A DNA stretch of 17,352 nt, from contig DBFBGQ010000024.1 in assembly GCA_048201975.1 (NCBI GenBank), positions 1-17,352 on the forward strand, read 5' to 3'. Both the position numbers and the translations under genes were made by a program. Every line of letters starts with the position of its first letter. The first letter of the stretch is position 1. Positions 1 to 7,079 of the stretch are shown in pieces. The notes beneath the pieces are model-generated. The model was not told where the DNA came from, searched no databases, and saw only the letters and a list, made by a program, of their open reading frames with translations. Source of the DNA: Egerieenecus sp048201975 (GTDB taxonomy: Bacteria > Bacillota > Clostridia > Christensenellales > Aristaeellaceae).

Positions 1-13
1 CAAAAAGGGAGAC

Positions 14-39
14 GGACGCAGCCCCGCAAGGCTGCGTCC
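14..39 (-). terminator. Strong GC-rich hairpin, possible terminator
   Basis: GGACGCAGCC and GGCTGCGTCC pair perfectly over 10 bp around a 6-nt loop. On the minus strand the hairpin is followed, after a few bases, by a CCCTTTTTG tract (positions 2-9), so it could end minus-strand transcripts coming from the dppA operon about 265 nt upstream. On the plus strand a second weak hairpin (GGCT/AGCC, 45-58) with a seven-T run (61-67) follows, so plus-strand termination is equally possible. The direction is inferred; the pairing is seen directly. Confidence 0.5.
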
Positions 40-120
40 CAGACGGCTGAAAAAAGCCTATTTTTTTCACACCAGTATGAAAAAATGAAATGTACTGCTC
101 CCTAACCTGCAAAAGTCTCA

Positions 121-279
121 GCACGTATGGGGCCCGAAGGAGTCCAGGGGGCGAGTCGGAAAGCCCCCTGGTCGCGCCCGCAGGCGCGAACTCTTGCGCT
201 TGCAGGAATGCATCGTATAACTTTCAAAAAAGATAAAGCAGTATACTTTGCCAGTGGATGAAAGTGGGTAAACCCACTT
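121..279 (-). repeat. Structured intergenic module, left copy
   Basis: This gene-free stretch downstream of the D-aminopeptidase gene holds three strong hairpins. Read on the minus strand: AAGTGGG-TTTA-CCCACTT (262-279 region) followed by TCAT and CCACTGG (251-257). Next comes CGCGCC-TGCG-GGCGCG (172-189). Last is a 9-bp CCAGGGGGC/GCCCCCTGG hairpin (144-171). A similar order of elements occurs at the right edge of the window (17223-17344), including the TTTA loop, the CCACTGG box and a GCGCCTGCG/GGCGC hairpin. It is probably a dispersed intergenic repeat or a structured RNA; no coding potential is convincing. The family is not identified. Confidence 0.4.
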
Positions 280-304
280 CAGTTCGCTTTTTCCCCCAAG
301 GGGG

Positions 305-1105
305 TCACAGGCAGAAATGAATGAATTTGAGGCAGTCCATCCAGTCGTCGCTCTCGTAGACGACGGTGCAGGAGTCCGCCAGCCGTGCGCCGGGATAGAA
401 GGAAGCGCCCCGGGCGTCAAAATGCTTGCGGTAGTGGATTTCCAGGGTGAAATGCTCCGGCATGGGGAACAGGCACAGCGCGGGGTCCAGGTGAGCGGCC
501 TTGGCGGCGGTTTCGCGGATGAGCTTCACCGCTTTGTCCGGGTGCATGGATATGGAGCCGTTGCCCACGCCGCGGTTCACGGGTACGGTTAGCGTGCCGG
601 GGCAGGCTTCGTTCATCCACTGGCACAGCATCTGATCCCCGGTGAGCATCAGTACCGGCACGCCGTAGTAGGAGGCGGTGAGGCTGTTGATCATCAGCTC
701 AGAGGCGACCTCGTCGTTGATTTTCACCTGATTGTTTTGCAGATTCATGGTGTGGCTCAGGGGGTTGCCGTCCCAGCTGGCGGCGGAGTGATAACCGGTG
801 AATACCACCCCCTGATAGCTTTCGTCAATGCCGCTCATCATGGACCAGGGGTCCCTGCCCCAACCACGGAAGATTTCCACATTTTCGGGCAGCAGCTCCG
901 GCTTGAGGTTGCGGGCGGTGTCATGGGCGTCCTTGACCAGGATCTCCTCCACGCCCTCGGCGTTCAGGCCCTGGCAGGCCGCCGCCACCTCCCGGGTCAT
1001 CTGATCCTGAAAGCGGCCGTAGTCGCGCTTGTCCGGCAAGGTTTCGTCCCAGTGCGCTATGCCGCAGGTCCCTTCAATGTCCGCGGAAAGAAACACCTTT
1101 TTCAT
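305..1105 (-). CDS. dppA: M55 family D-aminopeptidase (DppA-like)
   Basis: This 266-residue protein matches the M55 family, zinc enzymes that cleave N-terminal D-amino acids from peptides such as D-Ala-D-Ala; Bacillus subtilis DppA has 274 residues. Visible metal-ligand motifs are SADIEG (D9, E11), KDAHD (H61), GYHSA (H106) and the NDEVASE segment (E136). I chose the ATG at 1105 because MKKVFLSADIEG is the family's N-terminus and AGGAGGAATT lies just upstream. An in-frame extension to 1186 would run into the preceding gene. It is the last gene of a three-gene operon, 14 bp after the M20D gene. Its product would complement the upstream racemase in recycling D-amino-acid peptides. The family call is firm; the exact substrate is inferred. 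The gene name follows the B. subtilis homologue. Confidence 0.93.
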   Translation of the reverse strand: MKKVFLSADIEGTCGIAHWDETLPDKRDYGRFQDQMTREVAAACQGLNAEGVEEILVKDAHDTARNLKPELLPENVEIFRGWGRDPWSMMSGIDESYQGVVFTGYHSAASWDGNPLSHTMNLQNNQVKINDEVASELMINSLTASYYGVPVLMLTGDQMLCQWMNEACPGTLTVPVNRGVGNGSISMHPDKAVKLIRETAAKAAHLDPALCLFPMPEHFTLEIHYRKHFDARGASFYPGARLADSCTVVYESDDWMDCLKFIHFCL

Positions 1106-1119
1106 TGTCGAATTCCTCC

Positions 1120-2295
1120 TTATGCTTTTGTGCCCAGCAGCGCCAGCGCCGTGGCGCATTGCAGCGCGACGCCGGGAAGCAGGCAATCCTCGTCCACCTG
1201 AAAGGTACCGGTATGCAGCGCCGTGCCCACGCCGCTGCCCAGGTCGTAGTAAACGCCGGGGGTATGCAGCTGGAAATAGCCGAAGCTCTCCACCCCCAGG
1301 CTGGGCGCCTCCCGGCGGACGATCCGTTCCGGGCCCAGCATTTCCACCGCCAGCGCCTCGATGGTCGCATAGAGGCGGTCATCGTTGTACACAGCGCCAT
1401 AGCCGGGCTGTATGTGGGTTTCCGCATCGCCGCCCATGCCCCGGGCGATCCCCGACGCCAACTGCGGGATGAGCTCCTTAAGCTCCTCCCGTGTCCTTTC
1501 CGACAGGGTGCGGAGGGTACCCGTAAACAGCACCTCGCCGCAGATGATGTTGTTAGCCGATCCTCCTTGCACCGTCCCCAAGGTAAGCACCGCGCTATCC
1601 AGGGGACTCACGCGGCGGCTGATCAGGGTTTGCAGCGCCGTAACCACCTGCGCCCCGATGACAATGGCGTCCGTGCCGCTCTCCGGGTAGGCGCCGTGGC
1701 AGCTGCGTCCCAACACCCGCAAGCGCAGCTCGTCGCTGGCTCCGCTGACGAAGCCCGGCTTGGCGAAAAACGTCCCCGCCGGATAACGCGGATTCATATG
1801 CTGGCCGATGACCCAGTCCACCCTGGGGCGCTCCAGGCACCCCTGCTCCACCATGAGCCGCGCCCCGCCACGGGTTTCCTCCTCCGCCTCAAAAAAGAAC
1901 TTCACCGTGCCGCGCAGGCGCTCCCGGCGGGCAGAAAGATACATGGCCGTCCCCAGGGCCAGAGCCATGTGGGCGTCGTGGCCACAGGCATGCATCCGTC
2001 CCGGTATCTCCGAGGCGAAGGGAAGCCCCGTCTCCTCCGTCACCGGCAGGCCATCCATATCCGCACGGATGGCCAAACAGGGGCCCGGCTGCGCGCCCTC
2101 GATCTGGGCCAGCACGCCGCAGGTATCCACAAAGCGCCGTGGGGTCAGACCCATCCCGGCCAACGCCTCTTCCAGGTACGCCCGGGTCCATTCCTCCTGC
2201 CCGCCCAGCTCCGGCCGCCGGTGCAGCGCTCGGCGGGCTTCCAGCACAAAGGGCATCACCGGCGCAAGCTCCTGTCTCCAGGCCTCCAGGTTCAT
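1120..2295 (-). CDS. M20D-family amidohydrolase / aminoacylase
   Basis: A 391-residue M20D metallohydrolase, the family of N-acyl-amino acid amidohydrolases, hippurate hydrolase and N-acetyl-diaminopimelate deacetylase. Metal-site motifs are present: HACGHD (C104, H106), an EAEEE segment with the catalytic and ligand glutamates (E139/E140), GQHMNP (H166) and a late LHTGTF (H361). The catalytic domain is split by the usual dimerisation insert, which begins around residue 185. Its ATG overlaps the stop codon of the racemase gene by four bases (ATGA), and GGAGGAGAGGAG lies just before it, so the two are probably translationally coupled. Cytoplasmic; no signal peptide is seen. The neighbours suggest removal of an acyl group or hydrolysis of an amide bond on D-amino-acid-containing or peptidoglycan-derived compounds, but the substrate cannot be read from the sequence. 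Confidence 0.9.
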   Translation of the reverse strand: MNLEAWRQELAPVMPFVLEARRALHRRPELGGQEEWTRAYLEEALAGMGLTPRRFVDTCGVLAQIEGAQPGPCLAIRADMDGLPVTEETGLPFASEIPGRMHACGHDAHMALALGTAMYLSARRERLRGTVKFFFEAEEETRGGARLMVEQGCLERPRVDWVIGQHMNPRYPAGTFFAKPGFVSGASDELRLRVLGRSCHGAYPESGTDAIVIGAQVVTALQTLISRRVSPLDSAVLTLGTVQGGSANNIICGEVLFTGTLRTLSERTREELKELIPQLASGIARGMGGDAETHIQPGYGAVYNDDRLYATIEALAVEMLGPERIVRREAPSLGVESFGYFQLHTPGVYYDLGSGVGTALHTGTFQVDEDCLLPGVALQCATALALLGTKA

Positions 2296-3458
2296 GCGAA
2301 ATCGCTCCTCTCCTCCAGCAGGCTATCCAGCACGGTGACAACACGCCCGCCTTGCCGGTATACCCGCACCGGACGGCGGGAAAGTATCGAAAGGCACTCG
2401 TTGCGGTTGGTGTCGCACCAATCCGCGTACTCGGTATAAGAAATGCCGCCGCCCAGCAGCGTCGCCACATCCCCCGGCGCAGCCTGCGGAATGTCGCTTA
2501 CGTCCACCATCATTTGATCCATGCAGATCAGCCCCACCACCGGCGCCAGCTTGCCATGGAGCAGCACCTTGCCCTTGCCGTTGGACAGGCAGCGGGGATA
2601 GCCATCCCCGTAGCCGGCGCACAGGGTAGCAATGCGGGCGGGATGCGCAAGAACCTGATCGTCGCTGTATCCCACCGGCTCTCCGGCCGCCACGTCCCGC
2701 ACCTGCGCCACCGTGGTGCGGAACGCCAGCGTCTCCACGTCCGCATAGGGCAGGTGCTCCGTGTGGAAGGGCCGCACCCCAAAGAGCAGCGCGCCCACCC
2801 GCACCCGGCTCATGTGCCATTCCGGGTAGCGCACCAGCCCGATGCTGTCGCACAGGTGGATGTCCTCCAGGATCACGCCGCGCTCCGCCAGCATATCCCG
2901 CATGCGAATCAGCGCTTCATACTGCATCCGGTCCCGCTGGGCGGTGATCAGCCCCAGATGGGAAAACATCCCCGTCAGGCGCAGGGATTTCAGTGCCGCG
3001 ATTTCCCCGGCCAGGGCATCTGCCGACGCCTGGCTGACGTCAAAGCCCAGGCGATGGAAGCCGGTGTCCACTGCCAGCTGACCCGCCAGCTCGCGTCCGG
3101 CCGCCGCCGCGGCGGCTTCCGCTTCCCGAATGCCTGCCAGGGTACCGAAGGTCAGCGTCAATCCGGTATGAATACAGGCAGGCAGCATGCACGCCTCCGT
3201 CAGGCCCATAACCAGGATCTCGCCCCGCACACCGGCCCGGCGAAGCTCGATGCCCTCCCGGGCGCAGCTCACGGCAAAGCTCTCGCAGCCTGCCGCCTGC
3301 AGGGCCTGCGCCACGCGCACCGCGCCATGGCCATAGGCGTTGGCCTTGACCACGCAGGTCACCTGCGCGCGGGTCATGCTCCGGGCCGTCCTGTAATTGG
3401 CTATCAGGGCGTCCAAATCAATATCGATCCAGGTTCTGGGACAAAAGCGCTCTTCCAT
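2292..3458 (-). CDS. alr: Alanine racemase (PLP-dependent)
   Basis: A 388-residue fold-type III PLP enzyme interconverting L- and D-alanine for peptidoglycan synthesis. The PLP lysine is K38 in VVKANAYGHG. The second catalytic base is Y283 in AGYGDGYPR. R136 in DTGFHRLGF corresponds to the arginine that contacts the PLP phenol. ICMDQMMVD (311-319) and the C-terminal RRPVRVY are also family signatures. The usual GTxxYE segment near the C-terminus reads DTNRNE, so specificity for another amino acid is possible. It heads the operon with the M20D hydrolase and the D-aminopeptidase, so it may serve D-amino-acid salvage as well as cell-wall supply. A weak ribosome binding site (GAAGGAAG) precedes the ATG. 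I could not find a convincing promoter in the 133-bp divergent spacer. Confidence 0.93.
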   Translation of the reverse strand: MEERFCPRTWIDIDLDALIANYRTARSMTRAQVTCVVKANAYGHGAVRVAQALQAAGCESFAVSCAREGIELRRAGVRGEILVMGLTEACMLPACIHTGLTLTFGTLAGIREAEAAAAAAGRELAGQLAVDTGFHRLGFDVSQASADALAGEIAALKSLRLTGMFSHLGLITAQRDRMQYEALIRMRDMLAERGVILEDIHLCDSIGLVRYPEWHMSRVRVGALLFGVRPFHTEHLPYADVETLAFRTTVAQVRDVAAGEPVGYSDDQVLAHPARIATLCAGYGDGYPRCLSNGKGKVLLHGKLAPVVGLICMDQMMVDVSDIPQAAPGDVATLLGGGISYTEYADWCDTNRNECLSILSRRPVRVYRQGGRVVTVLDSLLEERSDFA

Positions 3459-3545
3459 CCGTCATCGCTTCCTTCACTGTACTGCAATCCCCCTTCACAG
3501 GTCGGGAAAGATTTCGCGGCCCGGTTCTCTTTCTCCTGCCGCGCG

Positions 3546-3553
3546 CATAGGGT
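3546..3553 (+). promoter_or_regulatory. Possible sporulation-type -10 (CATAGGGT)
   Basis: CATAGGGT fits the CATAnnnT core seen in -10 elements of SigE/SigK sporulation promoters and lies 38 bp before the ATG of a GerQ-like coat gene. No matching -35 is evident, so this is a weak suggestion only. Confidence 0.2.
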
Positions 3554-3591
3554 TGCTGCGAGAATCTCTTTCTTGGAGGAGGTCAGGTAGC

Positions 3592-3978
3592 ATGAGCGAG
3601 CCCAGCGGCATCCAGGTTCCGGCGGAACCGTCCTTTGACAACGCGGCATTTCAAGGATCCCTGCAGCAGCTGCTGCAGGACAACATCGGCGCCTTTGTCA
3701 CCATTGAATTCCTCATCGGCACCAGCTCCATGGTTACCCGGCAGGGGCTGCTGTACGCAGTGGGCACCAGCTACGTAGTGCTCTATGACGACGTGAGCCA
3801 GCAGTACACCGTCTGCGACCTGTTCGCCATCAAATTTGTGACCTTCTACCTGCCGGGATATCGTCCCGGCCAGGTTACCATGAACGGCGCGGAAGACCAG
3901 GAGGCTGCCCCCACCTTTGCCGCCGCGCCCTATGCCCAGGCGGCCTACGCCCATGTGCGCCAGCGGGCCAGGAAGTAG
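3592..3978 (+). CDS. GerQ-like small spore-coat protein (tentative)
   Basis: A 128-residue protein without signal peptide or membrane segments. The core (about residues 20-88) has an amphipathic start (LQQLLQDNIG) followed by alternating beta-like strands ending KFVTFYLPG. This resembles the GerQ/YwdL coat family, in which a short N-terminal tail precedes a domain ending in a DYITF-like strand. In B. subtilis GerQ is a spore-coat protein cross-linked by transglutaminase and needed for the germination enzyme CwlJ. The tail (110-128) is rich in Ala, Tyr and basic residues. The ATG at 3592 is chosen because GGAGGAGGT lies 7-8 nt upstream; the longer reading frame from 3397 would run through the divergent spacer and into alr. 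It is transcribed alone, divergent from alr, with a terminator-like hairpin behind it. The family assignment comes from pattern memory, not a search. Confidence 0.55.
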   Translation: MSEPSGIQVPAEPSFDNAAFQGSLQQLLQDNIGAFVTIEFLIGTSSMVTRQGLLYAVGTSYVVLYDDVSQQYTVCDLFAIKFVTFYLPGYRPGQVTMNGAEDQEAAPTFAAAPYAQAAYAHVRQRARK

Positions 3979-4001
3979 CCTGCGCCATACGCAATTCCAA
4001 A

Positions 4002-4033
4002 CCCAGGGAGCATTCGCGCCCCCTGGGCCTTTT
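4002..4033 (+). terminator. Rho-independent terminator-like hairpin
   Basis: CCCAGGG (4002-4008) pairs with CCCTGGG (4021-4027) around a 12-nt loop and is followed by CCTTTT. It lies 23 bp after the stop of the GerQ-like gene and 120 bp before dgt. It separates the two units, though stem and T-tract are modest. Confidence 0.5.
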
Positions 4034-4152
4034 CACGTCCGCAGCTTCGAGAAAGAAAAGCCCCGCCGTCCTCCATTTCCGGCAGGGATTCAGCGCCCGC
4101 GCGTGGTATATCAATGGTATTCCCAACGCATTTTACGAAAGGGGCGGCGCGC

Positions 4153-5157
4153 ATGACCATCCGCGAAGAACTGGAGCAGGAGGAATTTGCGCGGTTATCG
4201 CCCCGGGCCTGCAAGGCCGCAGCCTCCCAGGGCCGGGACAAGCCCGTGACGCCTTGTCCCCTGCGCACCGGCTTCCAGCGGGACCGGGACCGGATCATAC
4301 ACTGCAAATCCTTCCGGCGGCTGAAATTCAAAACCCAGGTGTTCCTCTCCCCGGAGGGGGATCATTATCGCACCCGTCTCACGCACACCCTCGAGGTGGC
4401 CCAGGTGGCCCGGACCATCGCCCGATCCCTGCGCCTGAACGAGGACCTGACCGAAGCCATCGCCCTGGGGCATGATCTGGGGCATACGCCCTTCGGGCAC
4501 ATTGGCGAGCGCACCCTGGACGAGCTGATGCCCAACGGCTTCCGGCACAACGAGCAGTCCCTGCGGGTGGTGGAGGTGTTGGAGAAGGACGGCCAGGGGC
4601 TGAACCTGACCCAGGAGGTGCGCGATGGCATCCTGTGCCACAGCGGCAAGCAGTTTCCCAGGACGCTGGAGGGGGAATGCGTCCGCCGGGCGGACCGCAT
4701 CGCTTACCTGAACCACGACCTGGATGACGCACTGCGGGCAGGGGTGCTTCGTCCCTTCGAGCTCCCGGGCGACTGCCTGAACGTGCTGGGACACAGCCAT
4801 GGGGAGCGCATCGACACCATGATCCGGGATGTGGTGGAGAACAGCCGGGAGGGCGCGCACCTGCGCATGAGCGACCGGGTGCAGACGGCCATGGACGGGC
4901 TGAGGGAATTCATGTTTGAAAAGGTCTACCGGGACGCCTGGCGGGCCGCGGAGGAAAACCGCTGCGATCACGTGATGAAGGGCTTGTTTCATTATTACAG
5001 CGAGCATCCCGGCGAAATGCCCAACGAGTTTCTGCTCATCGGCTACGGGGAAGGCATGGACCGGGCGGTGTGCGACTTCCTCTCCTGCATGACGGACCGC
5101 TATGCCGTGCGGCAATATCAGTCGCTGTTCATTCCCAGCGCCTTTCCCCTGGCGTAG
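4153..5157 (+). CDS. dgt: dGTPase-like HD-domain triphosphohydrolase
   Basis: A 334-residue deoxyguanosinetriphosphate triphosphohydrolase-like protein, which releases tripolyphosphate from dNTPs and so tunes nucleotide pools for replication. The HD metal site is visible: H78 (RLTHTLEVAQ), H107-D108 (GHDLGHTPFGH) and D181 (ADRIAY). The N-terminal REELEQEEF and RDRDRIIHCKSFRRLKFKTQ stretches are typical of the short Firmicutes form. I chose the ATG at 4153, preceded by GAAAGGGG, because MTIREELE is the family's N-terminus; the frame is open back to an ATG at 4114. It heads the primase and sigma-factor cluster, an arrangement common in Clostridia, consistent with a role in replication. Substrate preference among dNTPs is not readable. 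Confidence 0.92.
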   Translation: MTIREELEQEEFARLSPRACKAAASQGRDKPVTPCPLRTGFQRDRDRIIHCKSFRRLKFKTQVFLSPEGDHYRTRLTHTLEVAQVARTIARSLRLNEDLTEAIALGHDLGHTPFGHIGERTLDELMPNGFRHNEQSLRVVEVLEKDGQGLNLTQEVRDGILCHSGKQFPRTLEGECVRRADRIAYLNHDLDDALRAGVLRPFELPGDCLNVLGHSHGERIDTMIRDVVENSREGAHLRMSDRVQTAMDGLREFMFEKVYRDAWRAAEENRCDHVMKGLFHYYSEHPGEMPNEFLLIGYGEGMDRAVCDFLSCMTDRYAVRQYQSLFIPSAFPLA

Positions 5158-5180
5158 GGACGGCAGGGCTTCCCTGGAAC

Positions 5181-5211
5181 TTTCTTCTTGACGAAAAAAG
5201 AAGGAAATTTT
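5181..5211 (+). terminator. A/T-rich hairpin with T-tract between dgt and dnaG
   Basis: TTTCTTCTT (5181-5189) pairs with AAGAAGGAA (5198-5206), nine pairs with one G-T wobble, around an 8-nt loop, and TTTT follows. It may be a weak terminator or attenuator that lowers dnaG expression relative to dgt. The spacer has no clear promoter. Confidence 0.3.
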
Positions 5212-5248
5212 CCGAGCATGGCGAAAGAATAGGACAGGTGAAGCAACC

Positions 5249-7033
5249 ATGGCATCACGCTTTCCATCCGCCTGGCTGGACGAGCTTCGCTCCCGGGCGG
5301 ATATCGTACAGGTAGTATCCGGCTATGTCACACTCAAGCGGAACGGGCACAAGTATTGGGGACTGTGCCCGTTTCACGGTGAAAAGACCGCTTCCTTCTC
5401 CGTGGACCCGGAGCAGCAGCTCTACTACTGTTTCGGCTGCAAGGCCGGGGGCACGGTGATCTCCTTCATCATGGAGATGGAGCGGCTGAGCTTTCCCGAG
5501 GCGGTGCAGTACCTGGCCGATCAGCTTCACATGCCCCTGCCCCAAATGGAGGAGGACCCCGATTACCAGCGCAGGCGCACCCAGCGGGAAAGGCTGCTCA
5601 GCGCCAACCGGGAGGCGGCGCAGTTTTTTCACAAGCAGCTGTTTGCCCCCCAGGGCGCGCCCATCTACGCTTACCTGCAAAAACGCGGGCTCAGCGACGG
5701 CGTCATCCGCAAATTCGGCCTGGGCGCCGCCCCCGCGGAATGGGATACGCTTACCAAGGCCCTGCTGGACAAGGGCTATTCCCTGGAGGAGCTTCGCCTG
5801 TGCGGGCTCACGGTGGTCAAGGAGGGGGAAAAACGGCCCGACGGCTCAACCTCCCCCAGCCGGAGCTTCGACATGTTCCGCAACCGGGCGATCTTCCCCA
5901 TTATCGACCAATATGGCAACGTGCTGGCCTTTGGCGGCCGCGCCATGGGCGACCAGCAGCCCAAGTACCTGAACACGTCGGATACGCCGGTGTTCAACAA
6001 GCGCCTGGGCGTCTATGCCGCAAACCTGCTGCGCAAGGAGCGGCGCCTGGAGCGCGTTATCCTGGTGGAGGGCTACATGGATGTGGTCTCTCTGACCCAG
6101 TTTGGCGTGAAGGGCGTGGCGGCCACCTTGGGTACTGCCCTGACAGCAGACCAAGCGCGGCTGCTCAAACGCTTTGCTCCCCAGGTCTACCTGGCCTACG
6201 ATGGGGACAGCGCCGGGCAGCACGCCATTTTGCGAGGCCTGGAGATTCTGGAACAGGCCGGGGTTCCCGCACGGGTGCTGGATTTCCCCGACGGGCTGGA
6301 TCCGGACGAGTTCATCCGCCGGGACGGCCCCGAAGCCTTCGCCGCGCTGCCGGCAATCACCCCCACGGCTTATCGCATGCGCCGCGCCAGGGAAAGCTAC
6401 GACCTGAGCGCTCCCGAGGGACGCACCGAATACGCCAAGGCCTGCGCCAGGATGCTGGCTGGGCTGGAACCGGTGGAAATGGAGACCCACCTGCAGGAAC
6501 TGATGGTGCAAACCGGCTTCAGCCGGGAGGTGCTGCTGGCGCAAATCGGCGCTACGCAACCCAAGGTTGCCGCCACGGTGCAGCGCATGAAGCCCGCTCC
6601 GCCCCGCCCCGCCGCCAAGGAGAACACCGGGGAGGAGCTGCGCGCCCAGGAGCTGCTTTTGTCCTTGATGGCCACGGGGCGGCTGCCCGCGGACATCGTT
6701 TCCGTGGAGGACTTTCAGGATCCCCTGCTCAAGAACCTCTACGAGGGGCTGGAGCGGGGCGAATCCCCCGCCTCCCTGGCCGAGCGCGAGGAGGATGAAG
6801 CCCTCCGGGCCCGGGTGAGCCGCCTTTTGTTCACACCCCTTAGCGAAGATACCAACCAGCTGATCCGCATGGCGCAGGATTGCGTCGCCGCCATGCGCCT
6901 CAACCGTATGGAGCGCCGCGTCCGGCAGATTATGCAGACCATCAACGGCCTTTCCGGCGATGCGAAAAAGGCCGCCATGGACGAGGTTACCTCCCTTACG
7001 CAGAAGATCAAAACCCTCAAGGCGACGCGCTAG
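5249..7033 (+). CDS. dnaG: DNA primase DnaG
   Basis: A 594-residue primase that synthesises RNA primers for replication. An N-terminal CHC2 zinc finger has ligands C40, H43, C61 and C64 (CPFH and CFGC). The catalytic core has the RNAP-basic region RNRAIFPIID, a TOPRIM glutamate in LVEGYMDVV (about 270-276) and the DGDSAGQ acidic motif (about 316-322). The C-terminal part (about 450-594) is the diverged helicase-binding region, ending in a helical basic tail. The length is close to B. subtilis DnaG (603 residues). AGGACAGGTG precedes the ATG at 5249. The sigma factor follows after 46 bp, giving the classical macromolecular-synthesis arrangement. Confidence 0.98.
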   Translation: MASRFPSAWLDELRSRADIVQVVSGYVTLKRNGHKYWGLCPFHGEKTASFSVDPEQQLYYCFGCKAGGTVISFIMEMERLSFPEAVQYLADQLHMPLPQMEEDPDYQRRRTQRERLLSANREAAQFFHKQLFAPQGAPIYAYLQKRGLSDGVIRKFGLGAAPAEWDTLTKALLDKGYSLEELRLCGLTVVKEGEKRPDGSTSPSRSFDMFRNRAIFPIIDQYGNVLAFGGRAMGDQQPKYLNTSDTPVFNKRLGVYAANLLRKERRLERVILVEGYMDVVSLTQFGVKGVAATLGTALTADQARLLKRFAPQVYLAYDGDSAGQHAILRGLEILEQAGVPARVLDFPDGLDPDEFIRRDGPEAFAALPAITPTAYRMRRARESYDLSAPEGRTEYAKACARMLAGLEPVEMETHLQELMVQTGFSREVLLAQIGATQPKVAATVQRMKPAPPRPAAKENTGEELRAQELLLSLMATGRLPADIVSVEDFQDPLLKNLYEGLERGESPASLAEREEDEALRARVSRLLFTPLSEDTNQLIRMAQDCVAAMRLNRMERRVRQIMQTINGLSGDAKKAAMDEVTSLTQKIKTLKATR

Positions 7034-7063
7034 GATGTTCCGCCATTGATCGGCCCAAACAAG

Positions 7064-7072
7064 AAGGAGAGG
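7064..7072 (+). promoter_or_regulatory. Ribosome binding site fixing the TTG start of rpoD
   Basis: AAGGAGAGG lies 7 nt before the TTG at 7080. The next in-frame ATG would delete the first 30 residues, including part of the N-terminal sigma region, so the TTG is the most credible start. Confidence 0.8.
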
Positions 7073-7079
7073 ATCACAC

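Noticed and set aside
1105..3590. Two long plus-strand frames (444 and 483 codons) opposite the alr-M20D-dppA operon
   Set aside because: Both overlap conserved catalytic motifs on the other strand and give low-complexity His/Gln/Arg-rich products.
4195..5250. 351-codon minus-strand frame opposite dgt
   Set aside because: Shadow of the HD-hydrolase gene; no domain recognisable.
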